From assembly GCA_012931725.1 (NCBI GenBank), contig WHSA01000533.1, positions 32,030 to 96,029 on the forward strand: DNA of 64,000 nt, read 5' to 3'. The notes under the pieces were generated by a model, which saw only the letters and a program-made list of their open reading frames with translations, had not been told where the DNA came from and ran no database searches. The position numbers and the translations under genes were made by a program. Shown piece by piece: positions 1-11,017 of this stretch (its first letter is position 1; each line of letters starts with the position of its first letter). Source of the stretch: Litsea cubeba. Its lineage: Eukaryota > Streptophyta > Magnoliopsida > Laurales > Lauraceae.

Positions 1-2709
1 TTTTTATTAAATTCTGGTTTAATTAATGATAATAAAGTTTCTTTTCAGGATGTTTCTTTTAAGTGTGATAGCTGCAAGATGGGGAAAGGGAAAACCCTTC
101 CTTTTCCTATTCATGATTCTTTAGCAATGAAATGTTTTGATATTGTTCATAGTGATGTGTGGGGTATTGCACCTGTTATATCTCATTCTCATTATAAATA
201 CTTTGTTACATTCATTGATGATTACAGTCGTTTTACTTGGATATATTTTTTGCATGCTAAGTCTGATGTTTTCTCGGTTTTTAAATTTTTCTTGTCTTAT
301 GTTGAGAATCAATTTTTCACTACCATTAAAATTCTTAGATCTGATTCAGGGGGGGAATATGTTTCTAGGGACTTTCAAACATTTTTACAATCTAAAGGCA
401 TTATCTCCCAGCGATCTTGTCCTTACACCCCCCAACAAAATGGTGTATCTGAACGGAAAAATCGACATCTCTTGGATATTGCTCGTTCACTCTTGATAGC
501 ATCTTCTGTTCCAACTAGGTTTTGGCCTGAGGCCCTCTCAACTGCTGTCCATGTCATAAATCGCCTACCTTCATCTAGGTTAGACAACCAGACACCGTTT
601 TTCCGACTTTTTCAAAAGCAACCACTTTATAATCATCTTCGTCCTTTTGGGTGTGTTTGTTTTGTTCTTCTCCCTCCACCTGAGCGCACTAAGTTAACAG
701 CCCAATCCTCCATCTGTGCTTTCCTTGGTTATGCTCTTAATCAAAAAGGATATCTATGTTATGATTCTAAAGCCAAAAGAATTCGAGTATCTCGCAATGT
801 CGTGTTTTTTGAAAATCAATATTTTTTTCCAAGACATGGTGATTCGAATGACTCGGACTCGTTTTCTTTTTTACCATCATTTTCAGATCCAATACCTCCA
901 CCGGTTATTCGTTTTAAGCCCAATTTTGTGTATGAAAGACGAAATGTTACAGGTGTTCCTGCCTCTGGGTCTCTCGCTACGCCTCACCTGACTGCACTAG
1001 ATCCTGCACCTGATCCACCTCCGGAGCCTCCTGCTCCTGACCCTGCACCTAATCCACCTCAGGAGCCTCTTCCTCTTCGCCGATCCATTCGACACACAAA
1101 GCCTCCTGATCGATATGGATTTACTCATACTTCATTATTAACCACTTTGTCCTCTGTTTCTATCCCTCACTCGTACTCTCAGGCAGTGCAGCATGATTGT
1201 TGGAAACAGGCTATGCAGGAAGAACTTAATGCTCTTCAAACCAATCATACTTGGGACATTGTTCCTTGTCCTTCATCTGTCAAACCCATTGGCTGCAAGT
1301 GGGTATACTCGGTGAAATTAAAGTCTGATGGATCATTGGATCGCTACAAAGCCCGTCTCGTTGCACTTGGAAACCGGCAGGAGTATGGTATCGACTATGA
1401 AGAAACTTTTGCTCCAGTTGCCAAAATGACAACTGTACGTACAGTTCTCGCCATAGCCGCCTCTCAGTCATGGCCCCTATATCAGATGGATGTGAAGAAT
1501 GCTTTTCTTCATGGGGATCTTAAAGAGGAAGTATACATGCGTCTTCCTCATGGAGTTCCTTCCTCTTCCAAGACCGATGTTGCTCGTTTACGACGCTCAT
1601 TATATGGTCTTAAACAAGCACCCAGAGCTTGGTTCGACAAATTCCGAACCACTCTACTTCAGTTTTCTTTCATACAGAGCCCGTATGATCCTTCGATGTT
1701 CACACTTAATTCATCCCGAGGATCCACAATTCTTCTTGTGTATGTCGATGATATCATTATTACTGGCCCTCACAGTGATATGATCCGACAAATACAGGCC
1801 TCTCTACAAGACAAGTTTCATATGAAGGATTTGGGCCCTTTGACTTATTTCCTGGGTTTGGAAGTTCATCACTCAAAGAAAGGCTTGTTTCTTCATCAGC
1901 ACAAATATGCTACAGATCTCGTGGATCTTGCCGCTCTTGGTGATTCTAGCCCAGTCGACACACCGCTGGAAGTGAATGCCAAGCTTCACCAACATGACGG
2001 CGATCTCCTTCTTGATCCTACATTCTATCGTCGGTTGGTTGGTAGCCTTGTCTATCTAACCATTACTCGACCAGATCTCTCTTATGCGGTTAATTTGGTC
2101 AGTCAGTTTATGACGGCTCCACGGCATCATCATTTGGCGGCCGTCAAACGGATTATTCGATATATCCTTGGTACCTCTACACGCGGTTTGTTCTTTCCGG
2201 TTGGCACACCTCTTACACTCACTGCTTATTCTGATGCGGATTGGGCTGGCTGTCCGGACACACGTCGTTCTACTACCGGATGGTGTGTTTACTTGGGAGA
2301 AGCCCTGGTTTCCTGGAAATGTAAAAAGCAAGATCGAGTCTCAAAATCTTCCACGGAATCCGAATACCGAGCCATGTCTTCTGCTTGTTCTGAGATACTA
2401 TGGCTACGTGGGTTACTTTCAGAGCTTGGATTCTCCCAGACTCAACCGACTCCTCTTCATGCTGACAACACAAGTGCCATTCGGATAACTGAAAATCCTG
2501 TGTTTCATGAGAGGACCAAGCATATTGAAGTGGACTGTCACTTCATTCGGGACGAGTATGATCGCAAAGTCATTACTCTTCCTCATATTTCCACTGAGTT
2601 CCAGCTTGCTGATATCTTCACCAAGGGCCTTCCACGCCCGCGGCATGAATTCCTGGTTCGCAAATTGCTGCTGGTTGACTCCCCGCATCAATTTGAGGGG
2701 GGGTGTTAA
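1..2709 (+). CDS. Ty1/copia pol polyprotein, 5' part outside the window
   Basis: The frame is open from the first base to a TAA at 2707-2709. It starts inside the GAG-pre-integrase zinc region (Cys-x2-Cys before MGKGK) and continues through integrase, reverse transcriptase and RNase H, the copia order. Integrase acidic residues are visible in VHSDVWG (about 145), LRSDSGGEY (about 335) and QQNGVSERKN (about 435). Reverse transcriptase has the YKARLVALG, MDVKNAFLHGD and YVDD (1741-1752) motifs. RNase H has SDADWAG, SSTESEYRAM and LHADNTSAI. No stop or frameshift is seen, so this part of the element may still be coding. The last sense codon and the stop lie in the first six bases of the 3' LTR. 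Gag, protease and the 5' LTR lie left of the window. Lineage within copia is not assigned. Confidence 0.93.
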   Translation, partial: FLLNSGLINDNKVSFQDVSFKCDSCKMGKGKTLPFPIHDSLAMKCFDIVHSDVWGIAPVISHSHYKYFVTFIDDYSRFTWIYFLHAKSDVFSVFKFFLSYVENQFFTTIKILRSDSGGEYVSRDFQTFLQSKGIISQRSCPYTPQQNGVSERKNRHLLDIARSLLIASSVPTRFWPEALSTAVHVINRLPSSRLDNQTPFFRLFQKQPLYNHLRPFGCVCFVLLPPPERTKLTAQSSICAFLGYALNQKGYLCYDSKAKRIRVSRNVVFFENQYFFPRHGDSNDSDSFSFLPSFSDPIPPPVIRFKPNFVYERRNVTGVPASGSLATPHLTALDPAPDPPPEPPAPDPAPNPPQEPLPLRRSIRHTKPPDRYGFTHTSLLTTLSSVSIPHSYSQAVQHDCWKQAMQEELNALQTNHTWDIVPCPSSVKPIGCKWVYSVKLKSDGSLDRYKARLVALGNRQEYGIDYEETFAPVAKMTTVRTVLAIAASQSWPLYQMDVKNAFLHGDLKEEVYMRLPHGVPSSSKTDVARLRRSLYGLKQAPRAWFDKFRTTLLQFSFIQSPYDPSMFTLNSSRGSTILLVYVDDIIITGPHSDMIRQIQASLQDKFHMKDLGPLTYFLGLEVHHSKKGLFLHQHKYATDLVDLAALGDSSPVDTPLEVNAKLHQHDGDLLLDPTFYRRLVGSLVYLTITRPDLSYAVNLVSQFMTAPRHHHLAAVKRIIRYILGTSTRGLFFPVGTPLTLTAYSDADWAGCPDTRRSTTGWCVYLGEALVSWKCKKQDRVSKSSTESEYRAMSSACSEILWLRGLLSELGFSQTQPTPLHADNTSAIRITENPVFHERTKHIEVDCHFIRDEYDRKVITLPHISTEFQLADIFTKGLPRPRHEFLVRKLLLVDSPHQFEGGC

Positions 2710-3020
2710 AGTGTAATATTGTATCATAATAGGCCCAAGGGCCCAGCCCAATCTAGGCCCATCAGCTAAGCCCATTTTGCATTGTAATTAGTCAAGGGTT
2801 GTTAGGTAGGATTGATTGTAATTAGTCAAGGTTTGTTAGGTATGATTGATTGTAATTAGTCAAGGTTTGTTAGGTATGATTGATTGTAATTAGTCAAGGT
2901 TTGTTAGGTATGATTGATTGTTGATAGGCATTGTAAATTCTATTTAAAGAGAGGTAATCCAAGATGGAGACCCATGAAATGAAAAGCAATTCACAGAACT
3001 TTTCTCTCTCAGTGTTTACA
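2704..3020 (+). repeat. 3' LTR of the copia element
   Basis: The LTR begins TGTTAAAG immediately after a purine run (about 2694-2703, poly-G) that serves as polypurine tract. A TATA-like tctatttaaag lies near 2940. The right end is placed at tgtttaca (3020) because of the CA dinucleotide, but the other LTR is outside the window, so this boundary is tentative. Confidence 0.6.
2781..2916 (+). repeat. Four 34-bp tandem repeats in the LTR U3
   Basis: Units begin at 2781, 2815, 2849 and 2883 with no register slip. The unit core is taattagtcaaggtttgtta. The first copy differs at a few bases and the last three are nearly identical. In LTRs such U3 repeats often carry enhancer activity; that role is inference here. 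Confidence 0.85.
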
Positions 3021-3364
3021 TGTCTCTGAATGTCAATTATGTATATAGCATCAATTGAACGGCCAAGTCATTTTTTACTAGGCAGGACCCCCTCCTCCCC
3101 CTCTTTCCCTCTCTCCTTTTCTCCCCCTCGCAACCCCAATGATTAATGTAAGCCCTCCACACTCATTAGTCATTACCCCCTTGTGAACTATCACTAACCC
3201 AAATTTGGCACTCACCTAAGTAATGTAGGCCCTTTAACTGATCTTGCAAAATTTGGCTAATTTGTCTGATGGCTAAGAACTTGACAACTTTGAAGCCCTC
3301 AAAATAGTACCTTTTGCGATTGGATGGTTCTCAGTTTAGTTAATAGTCAGTCGTACGAATACCT
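3021..3364. other. Intergenic, no feature recognised
   Basis: Pyrimidine-rich and AT-rich sequence between the copia LTR and the next transposon. I see no coding or repeat structure. Confidence 0.5.
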
Positions 3365-3372
3365 TTCTATAC

Positions 3373-4263
3373 CATGGTTTAAATTAACGGCAGTTACGTT
3401 ATTTTCAATATAACGGTCATAACGGTCACGGTATAAAAAAAAAAAAAAAACAGTAAAAATAATGGTCCATAACGGTCATAACGGCCAATATAACAGTTGT
3501 AAAGGTTACAACGGACCATAACAGCCAATATTTTGAAAATAACGGTCAAAATATCGGTTCACGATGATTTTTTTTTTAAAACTTTCTTTTCCCTTCCTTT
3601 TCATTTCTTTCTTTCCCAAACCATTTGTGCAGCCTCTTAAGACTATGCTAGAGCTTCCCAAGCTTCTTTTTTCACCAAAATTCAAGTGATTTGCAAGAAT
3701 TTGGTAGATTCTCATGTGATAGTTTCTTCCCTCCGGCTCAACCACAATACCCTTATGGTCATACTTCATTGCTTTAATTAATTAGTTAATCTTGATGTAG
3801 TAGTAAATGTTACTTGAAAGTTGAAATTCATTCTTGATTTACTTGGTGATTGAGTAATTGAGTATTGTACGTCTATACTACTACTTACTAGTTTATTGAC
3901 TTTAAGTGTTTAACAGTAACGATTAGTTCAAAATTATGGTTGCAATGCATAAAATTTGTGATATTTGAACTTGTTTTAATATATACATGTAAACCTATTT
4001 AATTCATTTCAGACTTTACGAGTTTCAAATAAGACAGCGACACAGGATGTAATGACTTGGGGGACCGATATTTTTCTTTAAAGTGTTCACTAATGGAAAA
4101 AAAATATTATTTTCTAGCATTTTAGAATATTCTGAACTTTTTGGATATTTTTCGGATTTTTTCGGGGTAATATAAAAATTCGCACCGCGATGGACCGCGA
4201 CGCGATGACCTTGATACGACGCGATAACCGCGATGATGACCGCGACCACAATTTTGAACCATG
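3373..4263. mobile_element. Non-autonomous hAT-like element, 891 bp, with 8-bp target duplication
   Basis: The ends are inverted: catggtttaaatt on the left, and the complement of aattttgaaccatg on the right. The same 8 bp, ttctatac, flanks both sides (3365-3372 and 4264-4271), the target-duplication length of hAT transposons. The left end holds repeats of the type ataacggtca and the right end repeats of the type gaccgcgacgcgatg, as subterminal repeats often do in hAT elements. I see no transposase. A Mutator-type assignment is less likely because extending the duplication to 9 bp gives a mismatch. Confidence 0.75.
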
Positions 4264-4532
4264 TTCTATACCCATTCCCCCTAAAAACTAAATAAATAAA
4301 TGATAGTAATGCTTCTAAGTGTGTGACAGGTTCTACGTGCCTGATGGGTCACACAGGCTGGATCAAAGAACAGTCCAGTTGTTCCTATAGTAACTCTGCA
4401 CACAAACATATAAGTGGAACGAAAATGACATGGTAGAGTTGTGAAAACACTTGCTTATTCCATATTTTGGACCTCAGCTCATCAGGATATTATTTTTTGA
4501 AAAAAAAAAAAAAGACAGAAGTTGTCCCTCGG

Positions 4533-4674
4533 CTATGATGCACAGATACGGCATGGATACGGCAAGGACACGGCATAGACACAGTAGGGACACGGATTTT
4601 ACATATTAAAAGTGAAGTATCGGATACGATACGATACGATACGTTGCCCGTTTTGAAGTATCCGTGCATCATAG
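4533..4674. mobile_element. 142-bp TIR element (MITE)
   Basis: The terminal inverted repeat is ctatgatgcacagatac on the left against ctatgatgcacggatac read from the right end. Flanks tccctcgg (4525-4532) and tccctccg (4675-4682) match at 7 of 8 bases and look like an aged 8-bp duplication. Inside are short direct repeats (gatacgg, gacacgg) and a tandem gatac run at 4621-4643. It is non-coding. Confidence 0.7.
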
Positions 4675-4789
4675 TCCCTCCGTTTTGGCCTAATATCAGA
4701 AAACGTTTCAGTGAATCAATAACATCAAGAAAGTCCTAAAGTATTTTACGTGCTTTCAGTCAGGTCCTCACCCGCTAACTACACAAATG

Positions 4790-5790
4790 TTTTTTTTTTA
4801 TTGGTTACAGCTAAATTTTATTAGAACACGAAATGAAGAGAGTTCATACAACAAAGAAAAGCCATGAAACAAAACTAAAGCATAGGTATAAGAGCATTAT
4901 ACATACAAAAACAACAAAAAGTTTAAGTTGTAACACTAAGAGGGGTAATTGTATCCATCCCTTGTTTGGCCAAAAGGACCACAATCCTATTTGCAGATCT
5001 TCCCATGTACTGAAAAACTCTTGAAGAGATGAAGAAAGCAACTTGATCTTTCGAAAATAATAAAAGAATGACCAATGACGGCCATATATAGCATTTATCT
5101 CAGAAACTGCATTAGGCAAGTCACTTTTGACCACAAGCCTATTGAGGAATCCATAAGTAAATGCGTACAGCTTCCAAAATGGTTAGAACCTCCACCTCAT
5201 TAGAATTTTTTGTGTCTTCATGTTCAGAAAACATAAATAACACCTCCTCTTTCTCGCTACAGAGAATGCAACCAATTCCTATTGGGCCTGACTTGCCTCT
5301 TGCTACCCCCATCCACATAGAATATCAAAAAGCCATGCAGTGGAAGAGACCAATGAACCAATTTCTTTTCCTTGGAAGGCCCTGACCTCATACACACATC
5401 CCAATTATACAAAATATTGTCCAACTTCAGACCATTGAAATCCTTTCTTGAGATGGGACGAACTTTGCCATCCTTAAGAGTTAAGACCACAACATGACTA
5501 TCCCAAAGCCAATAGTATGCCTCTAAAGAGCCTGTCATTCCTCTCCTTACATATAGTCTAGAGAATAGCTAATGGAGAAGATTTCAAAAGTGATAAAAAC
5601 ACAACCATTCAAAGGAACTATTCTCCAGGCCTCTGCCAACTCGCCTACCAAAGCTGGCATGCAACATAACAAGCCACAACTGTTGAAAGGCGACCCCATT
5701 GATAGGAAGATTAGCTGCAATGTAGAAATAAATGATTAACGATCTCCCCCTCCTTTCCACACAAAGAACAAATTTTCCCAAATGGTGTTA
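4790..5790 (-). pseudogene. 5'-truncated LINE (L1-type) tail: zinc finger and RNase H remnants
   Basis: On the minus strand, broken frames resemble the C-terminal part of a plant L1 ORF2. A zinc-knuckle segment resembling zf-RVT lies around 5650-5780. An RNase H domain follows around 5160-5340, with GKSGPIGIG and NSNEVEVLTILEA-type residues preserved in shifted frames. The 3' end on this strand is a ten-A tail, seen as T's at 4790-4799. Several stops and shifts show it is dead. I could not fix target duplications. Confidence 0.6.
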
Positions 5791-7130
5791 AGTGAAAGGA
5801 CAGACTAACTTAACTACCTTTCTCTCCTTGTAAAGTTAACTACCTTTCTCTCCTTGCAAAGTTTTAGCCTATTACTGAGTCAGGCCAACTAAAAAACTCT
5901 ACAGGTCAGCCAAATGAGTTAGTAAATTAATTATTGTATTTTTATTACAAATAAAAACATTTACAATAACTGCAAATAGGGAAAATTTTCTAAGATGGCA
6001 AGGGATAAGCAGTAAGGAGCACCACAGTTCCTGAAGGAGGCTGGGGAGTAGGCTTGCCCCTGGTTAATGCAAGGACTTACGGACTAGGGCACCAATAAAG
6101 AAAAACAGTAAGTGTGGTTTAGATTAACTTTCCAGCTACCTATGATGCCCTCTTGGGGGAAGGCATAGGACTCTCATGACTCATAGTCCACTATGGACCA
6201 AGTGAATAAAAAATTAACGAAAATATTTAAATTAAAAAAATAACAGAATGTGTAATTTCAGTTTTTAATCTTTTTAAATGAATTTCAATTTTAGTCTTCA
6301 TTTAAATACATTATAATTTGTACCATATACTTATGTACGATGTAAGATTCATTTAGAATTTTCATATCTTGATTTGTATTAGAAGTCAGTTAAACAGATG
6401 AAGTAAACCACATCACGTTACCATGAGAGTGTAGCTTGTGTAAACTATAGATTGGCGTTCTCGTAGGACCTGCCTTATCGTTCCTGTTGAACCAAACATG
6501 TACCTCACAGAGTCATTGAGAATGATTTGTTGAATAGCCAAAATCACGTGACTCCAATTTCCTGCAGTATCTGAAGCCTTCCTTTTGTGACGCAGGAGCG
6601 AAGGTCCAAACATAATGGATTCTGTGTTGGATAGGGCCTTGACTTATTTGGACCAATTATATCGGTCCAATGACTATTTGATCCATTTAAATTGGGGCCC
6701 AATCAAACAAGAGCTCAGATCTGAATAGGAAGGCAAGTTTGAATAAAAGGACAGAGGCAACAAAGAGATTGGGACTCCTTAAAACAAGGAGCACTTCAAT
6801 GGATTTGGAAACCAAAGATAGAAATAGAGAAATTCTCTCTACCATGAGATTCAAGCCAACCCAACTTTCGATTTTCTCTCTTTCTTGATTATCAAGTAAT
6901 GATGTAATTAGTAAGGACTATTAATAGTGATTTTCTTTCCTTAGCCATTTAGGAAACTTATCTTATAACATTAGAAAGTAGATTAGGACTTCTTATCCAT
7001 TGGATATTATAAATACCCTATGTATGGGGCATCCAACCCATATTTGGATGATTTATTTCTTTTAATTAAAGTGATGCATGGTTGCTTCTTTATTCTCTTC
7101 TCCATTGGATTGACGGTGTGTCTCTATAAG
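5791..7130. other. Intergenic; small duplication and a possible LTR remnant
   Basis: A 26-bp direct duplication (aactacctttctctccttg) sits at about 5812-5864. From about 6628 (tgttggatagggcc) the sequence resembles a copia-type LTR in composition, but I found no partner end or internal region. No convincing coding sequence. Confidence 0.35.
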
Positions 7131-7290
7131 ACCCGGGCCTACTGTCCACATGATATTGTACACTTTGGCTCATGGGATTTGGTTTTAAAAGGCCTCATGT
7201 GGGGTTAAGGCCAGCTCACACACGTATACCCAGGATCAGGACTAGCATGTTTCTGATGTGGGACTTATACACCACTACAGACCCCAGTCC
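7131..7290 (-). repeat. Diverged TRIM LTR-like fragment
   Basis: It shares catgatattgt, aaaggcctcatg and gatgtgggact, in the same order, with the LTRs of the TRIM at 23,649-24,170. Only one diverged copy is present, so it may be a solo LTR. Boundaries are approximate. Confidence 0.4.
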
Positions 7291-8045
7291 TTCCCCCGGC
7301 TTCTCTCTTTTGGCGGATGCTCGCCGCACTCAACGCTCTACTATAGGGGGGCCATAGGAGTGACAGTCTCCCAAAGGATTGAGGATCTATGGTAAAATTT
7401 TGCGATCAACAATAAGCGAATCTACTTTTTCTCCTTCTTCCAGTTGATTTTCTCTTTGATTGATGATCACGTATCGTTGAGTTCACCAATTGGGAGTGTC
7501 ATTTTGCTTTCAGAATCCTTGTACTAATACCCTCGAAAAATTTAGTAGCCTAACCGGAGAAAGTTATATCGAGAATCATGAAGTGATCAAACTCATTTAC
7601 CCTTACATATGAGGATTGGAAAATTAAATTATTGTTCTTCACTTGCCTGAACGGAAACATAATCTAAGAGCATGCTTCATAAATGGACAAGGCAGTCCAG
7701 AGCCATTTACTGGTCATTTTCATCATCTTTCTTTTTATTTTTTTGGTTGGTGCATTAAACTAAGTAAAAGACCAATTCTTTTCTTCCTTCACTAGTTAAG
7801 GTAAGATTATCAGATGCAAGATGTCAAGTAAAGTTCCTAAACATGAAGCCAGGCAAACAAATGGATTGGTTCTGTAAATTAGAGTGTAATCATTCTTCAC
7901 GAAAGGATTGGGAAAGATTTATACTTGCAATTATGTATAGGTAGGCTTACTACACAGCAAAGAATGTGGCTGATAATATAACACAACAAGATGCAATGTG
8001 AGTGTGTGCGTGCGTGGGTCTGTAAGTGAGAGAAAGAGAAAAGTG
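7291..8045. other. Intergenic, or intron downstream of the exon at 8046-8353
   Basis: No recognisable repeat or coding segment. If the upstream exon belongs to a real gene, its first intron starts here on the minus strand. Confidence 0.3.
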
Positions 8046-8353
8046 CAACATACCACCCCTCTTGAGTGTAGTCGATACCACTGGCGCTTTTGATTTACCA
8101 GGACCTCAGGATTAAAACTCGACTTCAAACCCTCTTCTCTTGGAGGGGGTACCCAGCTCCAAGCTCTCTGCACCTGGTTCATCCATCTCTGAAAACTACC
8201 ACTGCGCTGATGATTTGCAGAAGGAACAACCTTCACAGGCCTTGGCCACTGTCTTGGGGCTACTTGAGCAGGCACACCAGCTGGCTTCTCAGAATTCTTG
8301 CTCTTGGCAGGAAATGGAGGTGCCCCACCATCATTTTTGTTGGCTACTTCCAT
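8046..8353 (-). CDS. Candidate first coding exon of an unidentified plant gene
   Basis: The minus-strand frame starts at ATG 8351-8353 (MEVANKNDGG) and runs about 100 codons to a donor-like GTATGT near 8046-8051. The peptide has a low-complexity N-terminus, then RQWPRPVKVV, RSGSFQRWMNQVQRAW and FNPEVLVNQKRQWYRLHS, which look like constrained protein. My memory of the last motif suggests the N-terminal region of plant DENN (AEX-3)-domain proteins, but this is a weak recollection. I found no following exon below 8046 in this window. The gene may have a long intron, may be truncated, or may be an exon copied by a transposon. Confidence 0.45.
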
Positions 8354-9345
8354 TGTTCTTGCCACAACTCATGCATCCCAATTCCTAGCACTCAACATAA
8401 CAGTACCTCTCCAAACCACTTCCATTATAAAAAAAACTCCTACCAATTTCCTTCATAAGAACCTGAATATGCATACAGAACAAGCTCCCATTGATCTAAT
8501 TCAATGGACAATGCTAAAACAACAAAAACAGCAATTGTCTCCCAATTACTAGATCCCTAATCTTGTGACATTCTATTCCATCACTCTTATTCCAAACTCA
8601 CAAATGATCAGATCACCCTGGCTTTCCAACTTCAGAATCAAATCAGAGAGAGGAAAACAAAAACCCCTGAAACTCAACCCATTGACCCAACTTTTTTAAC
8701 ATACATTCAATGCCATTGATGCCAGGAACTGACCCAAACTTCCACAGCAACGGAACCTCTGAAACCAATCATACAATGAATGCCCTGATGAACAGAAATC
8801 AATAAAATCAAACCCTAATACACATCACATCCAATTCAATAACAACAAAACCAGCAAATTTTCAGAGAAAAAAAAATAACCCCAGAAATCCATGTATTGA
8901 GAATCTCACATGCATGAGAAGATCGAATCACAATCACAATACAACATTAAAAACAAAAGGCATTGCATTGCATTGAATTGAAGAAAGATCCGAATGAAAA
9001 TTGCTACAGTAATCTGTAATTAGAGGGATAGTTTTGTAGATTTCAATGTGAAAGATACCTCCTTTTCGTCGAATCGAAAAGCGAGGAAACGAAAGGGAAA
9101 GGATTGTTTTTTCGGGTTTCTGATTTCCTGTCTGTTTGTTTGTTTGTTTGTTGTTATATGCGAAGAATCGTTTTCGTTTGATTGTGAGAGCTGAGGAGGA
9201 GAAAGATTCAATTGGAGGACAAGAAGAGCTTGGGAAGAAAAGGAGGTCACGTGACAGCGTCTGTTTCTGTTTGGAATTTGCACGTGGGAATTCGAGACCA
9301 TTGATTTCCAGAGGCTGGCTCTGGTGTTGGTTTGCCACAAACAAA
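8354..9345 (-). promoter_or_regulatory. Presumed 5' leader and promoter of the candidate exon
   Basis: Upstream of the putative start on the minus strand. Two CACGTG G-box cores occur, at about 9248-9253 and 9282-9287. A (GTTT)n run lies near 9130-9152. The leader may contain an intron. Function is inference. Confidence 0.3.
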
Positions 9346-9777
9346 CAAATGAATAGACAGACAGATGGAGACCGTTACAACCTACTCTCGGAGTTGGAAG
9401 GATGTGAAACTGAAAGTCAGGAACAAGTGGGTCCGGTTCGGTTGGGTTGGGTTGATTGGAGTGGGATATATTGGCCTGAAACTATCCATTGGAGTTGGGC
9501 ACTTTGGCATTTGGGGAGGGGGATCCTAACAGGTAGTTGGATTTTGGATGCAAATAGAAATTTTTTTAGTTGAGTTTTGGGGGTGGATTAATGATTTTTA
9601 TATAAGTTTTGAAAGCGTATTTAAGATTTATTTATTTATTTTGATAAGATGGGATATCTCCCACCTAGTCCAGGAGCCATTGGCCTTGAGTCCGAGGGAC
9701 ACTCAATAATAGACAACTGAGAAATAATCTCTAGATGCACATGCAAACCCTCTTATCCACATGCACCGTGTAAAATT
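9346..9777. other. Intergenic, nothing recognised
   Basis: AT-rich stretch with no coding or repeat structure I can support. Confidence 0.4.
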
Positions 9778-10300
9778 TGTTGGGAAGTCCCACATCCAAC
9801 ATCGCCAAGTTTTGAGTTGAACAAGGCTTTATATACCTGTTTGGGCTTTCCACGTATGAGCTTAAGCTTCTAGAATGGTATATAGTTTTTTTTTTGGAAA
9901 GGATGACAGTGTATTCATTAATCATTGGAGAATGATACTGCATGATTACTAATGTAGGCATTAGTGCCTATACAAAGCCCCGCCCTTGCTAGACCATGTG
10001 CTTCACTATGGTATCTTACCTAGTATCAAAGCGGGTTTGGATCTCGTCGTTTTTGTGTAGCCCACGTGGCAGACCCGTCCACGAAATCTTTTGGGCTTGC
10101 ATGTGAGTGGGACTATTGGAAAGTCCCACATCCCACGCTCACGTCATGAATTGGACAGGGCTTCATATACGTTATCACTTCCTAAGATGTAGCCACCATT
10201 CCTTGGCCAGGGGATCTAAGAATTTCATGCATGTTTTGGAAGTGGACTTAGGGTTCAACGGCCGACCACCCCCAAAACTATATATGTAGGTCCATCCGTG
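9778..10300 (+). mobile_element. TRIM-like miniature LTR element (degenerate)
   Basis: Two direct copies of an LTR-like block start at 9778 (tgttgggaagtcccacatc) and about 10113 (tattggaaagtcccacatc), and both continue into gggctt/aggctttatatac-type sequence. Between them tggtatcttacctagtatcaaagc (about 10007) resembles an initiator-tRNA-Met primer site, and a purine stretch precedes the second copy. The left copy is longer because of an internal insertion. The right end is not resolved. Confidence 0.45.
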
Positions 10301-10888
10301 CACTTCGCCTTGAATACATGTGTGGCTTGATAGAATACATGCGTGGAAGTAGGGATGTAATGGGGGATCTATATGCATTTTCAATATATGAAAGCAATCG
10401 TAGATTTGGATCCTAATTTTAGGTCCTTGAGTCAAAAAATATACATGGATCCGATTCTTGATAGAAATGTTTCAGCTCTAGATCCTCTAATGCATGAATC
10501 CGAATTCATATCTAAATTTTCTTCGAACCCAAAAATAAATTTAATACCTACTATATTCAGAATCGGAGACTTCAGATAATGAAGTAATTGAATATCCTGT
10601 TAGCAACCGTATGTGGCATTGTTTATCGCTTTTTTTTTTTCATGATAGTCATTGTGTATCTCTTTTATTAATTGAATATATAACCATTAAATTGTTAGCC
10701 CTTTAAACAAATAGTTTACAATCACATTGTCACGCGGATATTTATTCACCTTAAGGCTGGTGTGTTCATATGTTGTGAAAATGAAAAAGCAAATTTTCAA
10801 CTTAAAAAAAAATTTATTATTGGCATAATTGAATAAAATCCCAATTTTCGAAAAAGAGTGGAAAAGAATCCGGCCCTCTAATTAAGGG
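10301..10888. other. Intergenic, nothing recognised
   Basis: AT-rich. Poly-T and poly-A runs near 10630 and 10805. No gene seen. Confidence 0.4.
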
Positions 10889-10907
10889 TATATTTGTATG
10901 AGTAATG

Positions 10908-11017
10908 CTACCTAGACATACTTTTTGGCATGAATCTTGGACAAACCCGTATGTTACCCCTTGAAGGGTAACATACGGGTTTGTCCAAGATTCATGCCAA
11001 AAAATATGTCCAGGTAG
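10908..11017. mobile_element. Near-perfect 110-bp hairpin (fold-back MITE)
   Basis: Two 55-bp arms are almost exactly complementary, centred at about 10962, with few mismatches. The outer ends read ctacctagacata and its complement. An 11-bp direct repeat, tatatttgtat, lies outside at 10889-10899 and 11024-11034, a possible duplication a few bases beyond the stem. The near-identity of the arms implies a young insertion or selection on the stem. Confidence 0.7.

Noticed and set aside
6413..6613. 66-codon minus-strand frame with an acceptor-like tactgcag
   Set aside because: I considered it as a next exon of the 8.0-8.35 kb gene but found no recognisable domain or matching phase.
7931..8365. 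Start of the candidate exon at 8365
   Set aside because: That codon is GTG; the first ATG in frame is at 8351-8353.
9020..9573. Overlapping open frames on both strands
   Set aside because: No motif, low complexity; they lie in the presumed leader and promoter of the candidate exon.
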